Position numbers and translations under genes: made by a program
Notes under the pieces: model-generated
Told to the model about the DNA's origin: nothing
Database searches by the model: none
What the model saw: the letters and a program-made list of their open reading frames with translations, nothing else
DNA from: UBA4782 sp034430215
Lineage (GTDB): Bacteria > Chloroflexota > Anaerolineae > Anaerolineales > Anaerolineaceae
DNA: 16,584 nt
Reading direction: 5' to 3'
Assembly: GCA_034430215.1 (NCBI GenBank)
Contig: DAOUFE010000033.1
Span: forward strand, 1-16,584
Shown here: piece by piece, positions 8,595-15,830 of the stretch
Layout of the letters: the number at the start of each line of letters is the position of its first letter
Numbering within the stretch: the first letter of the stretch is position 1

Positions 8595-9419
8595 TTATCG
8601 ATGAAAATAATCATCAAACCGACATTGTTGTATTCGATTTATAGGAGGTTTTCTAGAGAAATCCACGTTGAAAATGGCAAGTTCATTGGGATTGTCTATA
8701 TAAGGAACCTTTTGTCGATGATTATATACTATGCTAAAAGGTATATTTGCCAACTGAAACAAATTCCAGGAAAGTTTAAAGTTGGGATAATCATCAAAAT
8801 AGGGTTGCCATTCAGCAACAGGTATATATGATCTTTTTAATTCATCTACACTCTGAATTCTAGCATTACTAGTATCGTATTTAATCAGGTCAATATCTGA
8901 AACAATGATATTTTTTCCAAGAGAACTGCGTTGCCAATTATGGTATGCACTAGAGCTGGCATCGTTTATCGCTTTCTGTGATACTCCTGAATTGATTGGC
9001 AAGCCAAATTTTTGAAATATTTGAGAAAGTCTGCTCAAACTGATTTCCTCAACCCCATTGTTAATCCAGCTCACTGTATTAATTGTATCTCGATCAATAT
9101 TGAACCTGATATTTATCAAGGGAATGCTAGTTAGTGCCGAAAGGGATTGAAGTACCGTCCATGATATAGTCTGCTCAACATTTCTTTCAGCAAATAATTT
9201 GCTTTCCGTTACTCCTTCAGCCAAAACCAGTAAAACCGGATTGGCATTTTGATCACCATAAATCAAGGCCCATGCATTTCCTGCCAAGAAAAAATAAGGT
9301 GGAATCAGTCCCTCTTCTTGTAATCTTATGTAAATTGCATTAGTTTTATAATAATTGGGCACAAGGCTTCTCCTTAAATTCAACAAGGAACCTAAAAGGG
9401 GGTGGCTTTTATAGGACAA
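8595..9419 (-). CDS. Unrecognised protein, possible PD-(D/E)XK nuclease fold
   Basis: I do not recognise the family. The 274-residue product has no signal peptide or membrane segment. The N-terminal half contains a hydrophobic strand-like run (PVLLVLAEGV, 61-70). The C-terminal half has NIIVSDIDLIKYD (170-182), then DELKRS (192-197): D175/D177 followed about 15 residues later by E193-L-K195, as in the catalytic core of many PD-(D/E)XK nucleases, then a helix-like SWNLFQLA segment and the strand IPFSIVYNH. That fold is an inference. The only canonical start is TTG (9419-9417), without a clear Shine-Dalgarno and 10 nt after the ASCH stop; an in-frame stop lies 13 codons upstream of it, so no longer start exists. 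Translational coupling to the ASCH gene is likely. The gene is AT-rich (about 32% GC in a hand-counted row), like ASCH and most of mod, and unlike res. Confidence 0.75.
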   Translation of the reverse strand: MSYKSHPLLGSLLNLRRSLVPNYYKTNAIYIRLQEEGLIPPYFFLAGNAWALIYGDQNANPVLLVLAEGVTESKLFAERNVEQTISWTVLQSLSALTSIPLINIRFNIDRDTINTVSWINNGVEEISLSRLSQIFQKFGLPINSGVSQKAINDASSSAYHNWQRSSLGKNIIVSDIDLIKYDTSNARIQSVDELKRSYIPVAEWQPYFDDYPNFKLSWNLFQLANIPFSIVYNHRQKVPYIDNPNELAIFNVDFSRKPPINRIQQCRFDDYFHR

Positions 9420-9429
9420 AATATCGTCA

Positions 9430-9855
9430 TCAGCTCTTTGATAAGCTTTTAAGAACTTTTATCTCTATCTCTTGATTAACTGAAAATATCGCTGGAAGGC
9501 CTATATATGAAATAGGCTGAATACGTCTGGGTTTTTCAAGAAACCATGCATATTTGAATTCGAATGGGGACCAACTACCTGGGAGTAAGTGTTTTTCTTT
9601 CAGTGCCTCCCAAAGATTTTTATCAAGTAGTTTGATATCTACTAATTCAACCACTCCAATTATTGCCTGTTGTGTGAAAGAACTGATCATTGTCCTATCA
9701 AGTTCAGCCCGTTGGAATTCTTGTGTTCCACGAATTGACGCTGCATGTATCATGAGCAGACCTCGATACTTGGTATTGAGTTTTCTTATCTCTATAGTTT
9801 TCTTTCCTGAAATTATGAACTCTGCCCATGGTTGGCGAACTGAAATAGCTTTCAT
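9430..9855 (-). CDS. ASCH-domain protein
   Basis: The whole 141-residue protein is one ASCH (PUA-like) domain. The opening MKAISVRQPWAEFI, the signature GKKTIEIR (17-24), the strand LLMIHAAS and the C-terminal YAWFLEKPRRIQPI with YIGLPAIF are typical. ASCH proteins bind nucleic acids or act on modified nucleosides; the PUA-like fold is shared with EVE and YTH readers of modified bases. Here it lies between mod and the unrecognised gene, so a role tied to DNA modification or self/non-self reading is plausible but unproven. The start ATG has AAGGA (9864-9868) 8 nt upstream. The 71-nt gap before it is the widest inside the main gene array and contains a possible -10 element, so this gene and those after it may have additional transcription. 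Confidence 0.85.
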   Translation of the reverse strand: MKAISVRQPWAEFIISGKKTIEIRKLNTKYRGLLMIHAASIRGTQEFQRAELDRTMISSFTQQAIIGVVELVDIKLLDKNLWEALKEKHLLPGSWSPFEFKYAWFLEKPRRIQPISYIGLPAIFSVNQEIEIKVLKSLSKS

Positions 9856-9870
9856 AGGTCATTTCCTTTC

Positions 9871-9885
9871 CTGCATTTCTTGCAG
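9871..9885 (-). other. Short hairpin just upstream of the ASCH ribosome-binding site
   Basis: The dyad CTGCA...TGCAG has a 5-nt loop and ends 3 nt upstream of the AAGGA Shine-Dalgarno (9864-9868) of the ASCH gene. It could modestly affect translation or mark the 3' end of a processed mod transcript. A 5-bp stem is short, so it may be chance. Confidence 0.25.
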
Positions 9886-9906
9886 TGTAAAGCACAACAA
9901 ATTTTT

Positions 9907-9912
9907 ATTATA
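9907..9912 (-). promoter_or_regulatory. Possible -10 element upstream of the ASCH gene
   Basis: Read on the - strand this is TATAAT, located 15 nt after the mod stop codon and about 50 nt before the ASCH start. No convincing -35 hexamer sits 16-18 nt upstream (GTAATC at 17-nt spacing, inside the end of mod). It could drive the second half of the operon independently, but AT-rich DNA yields such hexamers by chance. Confidence 0.3.
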
Positions 9913-9926
9913 GTGCACATATCTAT

Positions 9927-11939
9927 CTAGATTACCCTCAGTGAACACGAATCCTTTAATTTGATTTTTTGTTCGTCAGTAATGGCTGAATCAAGGCAGA
10001 TAAATGTCAATTCGCCTGCTTTAACAAGCCATTCAAGTGAATTTTGATGAATCTTTTCGTCTAAACATATCAGGAAAGAATTTCCATCCTGCTGATTTGT
10101 GACTTGTAGGATTTGGTTATCAGATAAATTGTCAACAGGATTAAGCTTTGTGTCTAGCCCCAAACCGCTAATTAATAGGATCTCACAAAGAAGGTTTTCT
10201 TTTTTCCATCCATCAACTAGTGGAGTCTCAAACCTGCTAAATAAAGTTTCAACTTCTTGTACATCTTTACCAAGGTAATCAGACCAACCTCGGAAATTTG
10301 ACGCGCTTAATGAAAAATATCGATAACCATAATCGATAGAAACATCTTTAGAGTTGTAATTGTCATATACATAATTCAGACGATGAATAAATATATCCGA
10401 AACTTTTCGGAATCCCAGTTTATAAGCTTCATGAGACTCATCAATACGTTCTGGTAGCTGAATGCAAATATATCTACGAGTACCTTGGTCGGATTGATTT
10501 ACCTCTAAGACCGCCTGCGCTGTGGTTCCTGATCCTGCAAAAAAATCAAGAACGATATCATCTTTTCCAGAAAACGCTGCCACAACTTGTCTCGCAATCG
10601 CAAGGGGCTTGGGATTATCAAAGGCAATCCCCATCTTTCTAAACAACTGGTCGTCACTTCCACCAAACCTGATCACTGATGGGATATTTTCAAACATATT
10701 ATCTTTCAACAAATATTTCCTTTGTGGCTGGGTTGTTTCATCCTTTCCAAAAATTATTTGATTAGCGTTTAATAACTCTTGTATTGTGCGGCTGGGATAT
10801 CTCCAACCCCGAGTTGGTATTGGACATTCTTTCCCAGTTATTGGGTGAATAATAGGTATAAAGTAGTCATCTGGGGCCCTCTTCTTGTTAGGCCATGCCA
10901 TCGAAACAAGCCTGAACACTTCCCCGTTCTCATCAATCTTTGAATATGCCGCCTCGCCTCCAGAGAAATCTTGTTCTCTAATCCAATCAGAAAACATTTG
11001 GTTGATAATTTCCAATGTCAGGGTTCTTTTAAGGTTTGAGAATCTCTCCTCAGGAAGCTTATATTTTTTTAAAAAGTCTTTAACATCCGGAGGTAATTCA
11101 TTCTTGCCTAATAAGCCAAACAGATCGCTTGCTTTTTTGAGAATTGCAGAAGCATTTTTCTTAGGCCTTTGCAAAGCTCTTTTGGCAGTTAATATTTCTT
11201 TATTTTTAGCAAAAACTAAAATTACTTCGTGTTGGTATGCTATTCCTGAAGCATCACCTTTTGGATTTAGCTTATCCCAAATGATTATTCCAAGCTCATT
11301 CTCTTCACCGAAAACTTCTCGCATCACTAATAATAGAGTTGCCAACTCATTTTCATCGATATGAACCACAATCGTCCCTTCGTCAGAAAGAAGATTGCGA
11401 GCAAGCACAAGTCTTGGATAAATCATGCTTAGCCAATTTGAATGAAATCTGCCAGAAGCATTGCGGTTGGTAGTCAATATCTGTCCACTATCGCCTACTA
11501 ACCCCATTTGTTGTAAATAACCACCCCAAGAGTCATTATAAGAATCATCATAAATGAAATCGTTACCAGTATTATATGGAGGATCAATGTATATAAGACC
11601 TATCCGATTCGCATAACTTTTTTTTAATAACTTCAAAACTTCTAAATTGTCACCTTCGATAAAGACGTTTCTTGTATTTTCTAAGTTTTTACTTAGTTCA
11701 TCATGTGGAATTAATGAGCAATTGCTTAGTTGATAAGCTAACTTCTTGGAACTTCGTTTGCCTGGCCATGTTAATCCGAAGTGTTCCTGGTCAGGTTCTT
11801 CCAGGTATTCTCCCAGCGCTTCGCGCAGCACATCCCAGTTGATTTTGCCATCCGCAAAGGCTTCGGGAACGACGGCCTGCAGTTCTTTGAGGCGGTCTTC
11901 GGTAAATGTGAATGAGGGGCGCAGTTTTTCGATAGGCAT
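9927..11939 (-). CDS. mod: Type III DNA methyltransferase (Mod), beta-class N6-adenine
   Basis: I prefer ATG 11939 (670 residues) because AAGGA (11947-11951) lies 7 nt upstream. An alternative GTG at 11960 overlaps the upstream stop as GTGA and adds seven residues. The order of motifs, catalytic DPPY (119-122, in IYIDPPYNTG) before the AdoMet-binding FAGSGT (467-472, in LDFFAGSGTT), marks the beta class used by type III Mod and related N6-adenine (or N4-cytosine) methylases. The roughly 340 residues between them contain the target-recognition region. Mod determines sequence specificity for both methylation and cleavage with Res. Codons 1 to about 65 are GC-rich like the upstream helicase and nuclease genes (53% GC in row 11761-11820), while the rest is about 32-35% GC. 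The composition changes abruptly near 11755, suggesting recombination within the gene. The specific target site cannot be read from sequence. Confidence 0.93.
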   Translation of the reverse strand: MPIEKLRPSFTFTEDRLKELQAVVPEAFADGKINWDVLREALGEYLEEPDQEHFGLTWPGKRSSKKLAYQLSNCSLIPHDELSKNLENTRNVFIEGDNLEVLKLLKKSYANRIGLIYIDPPYNTGNDFIYDDSYNDSWGGYLQQMGLVGDSGQILTTNRNASGRFHSNWLSMIYPRLVLARNLLSDEGTIVVHIDENELATLLLVMREVFGEENELGIIIWDKLNPKGDASGIAYQHEVILVFAKNKEILTAKRALQRPKKNASAILKKASDLFGLLGKNELPPDVKDFLKKYKLPEERFSNLKRTLTLEIINQMFSDWIREQDFSGGEAAYSKIDENGEVFRLVSMAWPNKKRAPDDYFIPIIHPITGKECPIPTRGWRYPSRTIQELLNANQIIFGKDETTQPQRKYLLKDNMFENIPSVIRFGGSDDQLFRKMGIAFDNPKPLAIARQVVAAFSGKDDIVLDFFAGSGTTAQAVLEVNQSDQGTRRYICIQLPERIDESHEAYKLGFRKVSDIFIHRLNYVYDNYNSKDVSIDYGYRYFSLSASNFRGWSDYLGKDVQEVETLFSRFETPLVDGWKKENLLCEILLISGLGLDTKLNPVDNLSDNQILQVTNQQDGNSFLICLDEKIHQNSLEWLVKAGELTFICLDSAITDEQKIKLKDSCSLRVI

Positions 11940-11956
11940 AGTTTTTTCCTTTTCTG

Positions 11957-12793
11957 TCACTCAAGTTCTTCAGTAGGGAGCGCAATTTCCAGGTTGCTCG
12001 AAAGCCAGTCTTGCTGCTCCAGGTCGGAGCCAAAGTCTTCCAGGTACTGCCGCAGGGCCAATTCGGGCCGGCCGCCAGCGCTGGAGGCATAGGCGCGGTA
12101 AGAGGAACATGAAAAGCGCGCATCGCAGCGCCGGCACACCCGCGAAGCAAAGGCGCGCTCGCCATCCTCTTTGCGTCCCTGCAGCACTTCCACTGGCGCC
12201 GGGGTAAATTCACCATTTTCAATGCAGTCCACCACCTGGCCAAAGTCGGCAATCAATTCTTGCACATGCTCTGGGCTGAATTCGATTTCCACTAGAGGAT
12301 TCCAGCGCTGCAGCTCGTATTGAATGCGCGCCTCATCCCGGCTGGCCAGGGCAGCCTTCACGGCTTCCGGGTATGCCGTGGCGATCACCGCGGTCTGGTC
12401 CAACGGCTGGCCGCGCAGGTTTTGCCAGATGTGGGCGTAAACATTGAGCTGGCGCTCATACGCTTCGATGTTGCGGCGCACATCCTCGGCTTCATGGGTC
12501 TTGATATCATACATGATCGTGCGGTCATCTTCACGAACGATATCCACAATCCCCTCAATGCCAAAGACGCGCCCTTGCGGGGTTTTCTGCCCGGGAAGGT
12601 TGAGGTGCACTTCTGTCTCGGTAATCGTGGTTGCCACTTCTTTGAGCTTGCGCCAATAGAGCAAAGCCTGGTTGAGCGCCGTGTCTTTGACATCGGTTGT
12701 CAGCGCATGACCTGATTCCAGGCGCAGCAGCTCAAAGTTTTGCTCCAGTGCATCACGGATGAAGGTTTCTACTTGTTTATCATCAGGGATCAT
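11957..12793 (-). CDS. RecB-family Fe-S nuclease (partner of the UvrD-like helicase)
   Basis: This 278-residue protein carries most of a RecB/AddB-like nuclease: G81-I-V-D84 (motif II aspartate), MYDIKTH with D96-x-K98, RQLNVYAH with Q115...Y119 (QxxxY), and C220-x2-C223-x5-C229 near the C-terminus. The fold normally needs a further N-terminal cysteine and a GxxxH histidine; neither is present here. Both appear at the end of the upstream helicase (C817, H844), so the two products probably assemble into one nuclease site. The start ATG overlaps the helicase stop as ATGA and has GGGAGG (12798-12803) 4 nt upstream, which argues for real re-initiation rather than a sequencing frameshift. Predicted to degrade DNA, possibly exonucleolytically with the helicase. 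The about 50-residue acidic tail after the cysteines (residues 230-278) is unexplained. Directly upstream of mod. Confidence 0.85.
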   Translation of the reverse strand: MIPDDKQVETFIRDALEQNFELLRLESGHALTTDVKDTALNQALLYWRKLKEVATTITETEVHLNLPGQKTPQGRVFGIEGIVDIVREDDRTIMYDIKTHEAEDVRRNIEAYERQLNVYAHIWQNLRGQPLDQTAVIATAYPEAVKAALASRDEARIQYELQRWNPLVEIEFSPEHVQELIADFGQVVDCIENGEFTPAPVEVLQGRKEDGERAFASRVCRRCDARFSCSSYRAYASSAGGRPELALRQYLEDFGSDLEQQDWLSSNLEIALPTEELE

Positions 12794-15375
12794 GCTGCCT
12801 CCCGTTGGGCGATCAAATAATGGTGTAAATCTTCCAGGGTCTGGTGCACCAGGCTGCCAAAGAACATGGTCTGCGAGCGGGATGGCACAAAGCCGTATTT
12901 GCGGAAAATCATGTATTGCCGCGGGCAGGTTTTGTAAAGGAGATAGTCGCTGGTGTACGAATAATTCTTGGGCAGCTCATCCTGTTCCAGCCTGGCGGGG
13001 GGGAGTGTTTCCAGATCGAAGTCGGGAATGCGTGTAAAGTGCCCTTCTTCAATCACCCGGCGGAACGGCTGACTCAACCAGTTACCCTGGCTTGACCAAT
13101 GCGGGATGACCAGCAGGTTCTTTGCCCGTGACAAAGCTACGTAGAACAGGCGCATCATGTCAAACTCCCCCATGCGGTGCAGCGGCTCGCCAGGGCGGTC
13201 TAAAAGCGGCTGAACGATTTCCTCAACCCTTTGCACCCGTGCATTCTTGCGCGGGTTGCCAAACACAACCACCGGGAACTCCAGCCCTTTGGCTTGATGA
13301 ATGGTCAGGAACGGAATGCGTCCTTTCGGGAAGGGGTCTTCAGCATCTTCATATTCGGACTCGCCCAAACGGAAGAGAGCATAAAGGTAGGAGCCAAACA
13401 GCAGACGCTGGAAGCCGTTTTCGAGCAAGATGTCTGCGCTGATCACCGACCGATATTCATCCATGAATTTGGCCAGGTATTGCGAGATCAAGCTCAAGTT
13501 ACACACCGGGCCTTCATCCGTGCCCGCTTCGGCTAAGTCAAACATGGCCTTGAAATGCCGAAAACCGCACAACCGGTAGAACAGGTCCAGGATGTTCCAG
13601 TCCAGCGATGTGGCGCGTTTGAGCACATAATCCAGCAAAACCGGATTTCCTTCTTCCTGCCGGCGGATAACCACCCGGTCAAAGTAGGAATTGGCAATGT
13701 TGCGCCGGGCAAAATCTGATAAGGTGCCGATTCCTTGCAGTTGGCGTTTCATGGTGGCCAGATCATAGGGCTGGTTCAACTGCCAGCCGCGCCGCCCCAC
13801 CAGGCTTAGCAGCGCCTGGTAATCTCTTTGTGCCCGTTCCAGGTCGGCTTTGCGATCATGAACGAATTGGTAAAGTAGGGGATCATCGTCCATGATGGCT
13901 TTGCCCACCTGGTGCGCTCGATCAACCCAGTCAAAGTAACTGTTGTAATCCTGCCCGGGAAACTGCCCGCGCGTGGGCTTGCCAAAAATCTGCAAGAGAA
14001 CACCAAACACGTCTACCGCCTCATCCACCTCAAGAAAACGTCCAGCGCGGGGCGCGTACACCTTGAGGTCCAACTGCTCCAGTGCGCTTTTGAACCGGCC
14101 CACCTGGTCAGATTTTAGCGATGGGAACAAAAAGGCGATCTGGTTTTCGTTTTCAACCTTTTTTTCATCAATCAACTTCTTGACGAAACGCGCAACTTCC
14201 ACGCAAACATCATCCGGATGTCCCGGTGTGCTAACAACGACAGATGGGTGATTATCCTTGCGGTTCGCCTGGATCGCCTTGGGGAAGCGGTGCAATAAAT
14301 GTGGATTCGCCTCCCGCCGCCAATCGCAGCGGTTCATGAACTCGGAATAGAGCGACACAATTTCCTGCCGGGAGCGATAGTTGGTGTCCAGCGGGATGAC
14401 CCGTGGCGGCACACCCAGATTTGTGATACACCGATCGGGAAAATCAACAAAATTCTCGACGGTTGCGCCGCGAAAACGGTAAAGCGCCTGATCGTCATCC
14501 CCCACCACACAAATGTTCTTGCTCCCCTCCCCCAGTTTGAAAATGATCTTTTCCTGGATCGTATTGGTATCCTGGTACTCATCAATAATGATGTGTCGGA
14601 AGACGTTGCCAGCGCCATCAAAAGCATGGAGCATTTTATATGCTTCCTGCTGCAAGAGCGAAAAGTCTGTTTGAGGGACGGCGCGCTCGGTTTGCAATGC
14701 CTCAATATACCGCGAGTATGCCTTCAGCATCGCCCGCAGCCTCCCATCGGTTACCCTGCCATCACAAGCGCCAGCATCGATACATTCTTCAGAAAGACGA
14801 TTGAACAGAGCAATGGCATTGACAACCGCCTGGTGCTTGGACTCACTCCGTCTTCCGAAGTAACCATTGATTTCCTGGTGTATCTCATTGAGGGCTTCGC
14901 CAAGACCAATTTCCGCCACAAAACTATTCCAATGACGGTTGCGGGAAACATAGAAGTATTGCGAGAGTTCATCAAGCAGCGATGGCTGTTCATGGCGCCG
15001 GCGTTCTCCTGAAAAGCGTCGGTCGGTAATCAGCCGCTGGCAAAGGGAGTGGATTGTTCCTACATACATCCTCGAAATGTCGTAAGGCACATCAGTCAGG
15101 TTGGTAACAATCGAAAGCAAGCTGCGAATGCCCTCTTGAAGCTGGAAGGCTGCCTTCTTGGTAAAGGTCGAAAGGTAAATATCATCCGGATTGACGCCAT
15201 GAAAAACGATCAAGTTCAATGTTCGCCAGAGCAAAACACGGGTTTTGCCCGAACCCGGACCTGCCGGCAAGTACAACGGCCCGTCAACATGCAATATGGC
15301 ATCCTTCTGATTGTCATTGGGTTTGAAATCAGCCAGGCTCCAAAGGTCTTCAATCGTCAGCTCATTTAACTTCAT
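12790..15375 (-). CDS. UvrD/AddA-like SF1A helicase with C-terminal nuclease-domain start
   Basis: This 861-residue protein has a complete SF1A (UvrD/PcrA/AddA) helicase core: Walker A AGPGSGKT (38-45), DEYQDT (265-270, Walker B), GDDDQALYRFRGA (292-304, motif III), LDTNYRS (329-335), TIHQAKGLEF (691-700, motif V) and MRLFYVALSRAK (741-752, motif VI). Such enzymes move 3'-5' on single-stranded DNA. After motif VI the last 60 residues (SYTSDYLLYKTCPRQY, 806-821, and FFGSLVHQTLE, 838-848) are the beginning of a RecB-family nuclease domain; the protein then stops and the remainder is encoded by the next gene. It is the first gene of the main array. The ATG has only a distant GGGGG, so initiation may be weak. 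It starts 120 nt after the excisionase-like gene with no evident terminator between. Confidence 0.92.
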   Translation of the reverse strand: MKLNELTIEDLWSLADFKPNDNQKDAILHVDGPLYLPAGPGSGKTRVLLWRTLNLIVFHGVNPDDIYLSTFTKKAAFQLQEGIRSLLSIVTNLTDVPYDISRMYVGTIHSLCQRLITDRRFSGERRRHEQPSLLDELSQYFYVSRNRHWNSFVAEIGLGEALNEIHQEINGYFGRRSESKHQAVVNAIALFNRLSEECIDAGACDGRVTDGRLRAMLKAYSRYIEALQTERAVPQTDFSLLQQEAYKMLHAFDGAGNVFRHIIIDEYQDTNTIQEKIIFKLGEGSKNICVVGDDDQALYRFRGATVENFVDFPDRCITNLGVPPRVIPLDTNYRSRQEIVSLYSEFMNRCDWRREANPHLLHRFPKAIQANRKDNHPSVVVSTPGHPDDVCVEVARFVKKLIDEKKVENENQIAFLFPSLKSDQVGRFKSALEQLDLKVYAPRAGRFLEVDEAVDVFGVLLQIFGKPTRGQFPGQDYNSYFDWVDRAHQVGKAIMDDDPLLYQFVHDRKADLERAQRDYQALLSLVGRRGWQLNQPYDLATMKRQLQGIGTLSDFARRNIANSYFDRVVIRRQEEGNPVLLDYVLKRATSLDWNILDLFYRLCGFRHFKAMFDLAEAGTDEGPVCNLSLISQYLAKFMDEYRSVISADILLENGFQRLLFGSYLYALFRLGESEYEDAEDPFPKGRIPFLTIHQAKGLEFPVVVFGNPRKNARVQRVEEIVQPLLDRPGEPLHRMGEFDMMRLFYVALSRAKNLLVIPHWSSQGNWLSQPFRRVIEEGHFTRIPDFDLETLPPARLEQDELPKNYSYTSDYLLYKTCPRQYMIFRKYGFVPSRSQTMFFGSLVHQTLEDLHHYLIAQREAA

Positions 15376-15438
15376 TCTTTAACTGCCCCCTATTTCCGCC
15401 CTTGGTTCCACATGGTAATTTGGTTTTGAGATTTCATT

Positions 15439-15444
15439 AGTATA
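15439..15444 (-). promoter_or_regulatory. Possible -10 element upstream of the UvrD-like gene
   Basis: The - strand reads TATACT (5 of 6 to consensus) about 64 nt before the helicase start. No good -35 lies at 16-18 nt spacing; the closest is TGTAAT at 20 nt (15465-15470). The operon may therefore depend mainly on the stronger promoter upstream of the excisionase-like gene. Weak candidate. Confidence 0.3.
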
Positions 15445-15495
15445 GTCTAAATCCGAGAAGTAAAATTACATGCAAAATTTCTACCAGGTTGCTTA

Positions 15496-15699
15496 TTATA
15501 GATCGCGAGATTGGCTCGTTTTTATCGCTTCTTGTTCTTTATAATTAATCCATTGAATAATTGTTTCTTTTCGAAACCGCCAATGTTTTCCGACTTTAAA
15601 ACCGGGTAATCGTTTGTCTTGAACTAATTTATAGACAGTCGATAGCGGGAGACGTAAATACTCAGCTACTTCCTCAGCTGTTAGGAATTCGGAATCCAT
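15496..15699 (-). CDS. Excisionase/AlpA-like helix-turn-helix protein
   Basis: I choose ATG 15699 (67 residues) over an upstream ATG at 15729 because GGGAGG (15705-15710) lies 5 nt before it and the conserved domain begins right after. The sequence FLTAEEVAEYLRLPLSTVYK, then LPGFKVGKHWRF (31-42) and IIQWI, matches the HTH_17/excisionase-family winged helix-turn-helix: LT.EE.A.YL..S..TVY.L...G.LP..KVG..WRF....I..W. Members include phage and ICE excisionases, AlpA-type regulators and controllers of restriction loci. No integrase is in the window, so a regulator of the downstream defence operon is as likely as an excisionase. It has a strong promoter and is followed, without an apparent terminator, by the helicase gene, so both may share a transcript. 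Confidence 0.88.
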   Translation of the reverse strand: MDSEFLTAEEVAEYLRLPLSTVYKLVQDKRLPGFKVGKHWRFRKETIIQWINYKEQEAIKTSQSRDL

Positions 15700-15743
15700 A
15701 TTACCCTCCCAAATATTCTGTTTAAACACAGTTGCTTGAGTTT

Positions 15744-15774
15744 ATTATAGCATCACCAGAGAATTGAGTGTCAA
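15744..15774 (-). promoter_or_regulatory. Strong sigma70-type promoter with extended -10
   Basis: On the - strand a perfect TTGACA (15774-15769) is followed after 19 nt by a perfect TATAAT (15749-15744), itself preceded by TG plus one base (TGCTATAAT, extended -10). The spacer is slightly long, which the extended -10 can offset. It points at the excisionase-like gene 45 nt downstream and probably also feeds the long operon. Its -35 overlaps the T tract of the upstream terminator by two bases. Confidence 0.75.
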
Positions 15775-15799
15775 AAAAACGCCCTGAATAGGGCGTTTT
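15773..15799 (-). terminator. Rho-independent terminator of the XRE-regulator gene
   Basis: The stem is CGCCCT (15780-15785) and AGGGCG (15790-15795) around a GAAT tetraloop, extended by A/T pairs. Read leftward it is followed by seven T residues (complement of 15773-15779). It lies 31 nt after the stop of the XRE-like gene. The + strand side has TTTT, so limited bidirectional activity is possible. Confidence 0.85.
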
Positions 15800-15830
15800 A
15801 CAGGTTGATTTTTCATACTTATCTCTTGTT

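Noticed and set aside
11957..12793. CRISPR Cas4
   Set aside because: Cas4 shares the Fe-S RecB fold, but this protein lacks the N-terminal cysteine, is fused in context to a UvrD-like gene, and no cas gene or repeat array is present.
12785..12805. Frameshift or sequencing error splitting one UvrD-nuclease protein
   Set aside because: Possible in principle because the domain is divided here, but GGGAGG at the right distance before an ATGA overlap argues for a genuine second start. Kept as the alternative in the split-nuclease finding.
14299..15012. 237-codon open frame on the + strand
   Set aside because: It lies wholly antisense to the UvrD-like gene, which has every helicase motif; the antisense product shows no recognisable domain.
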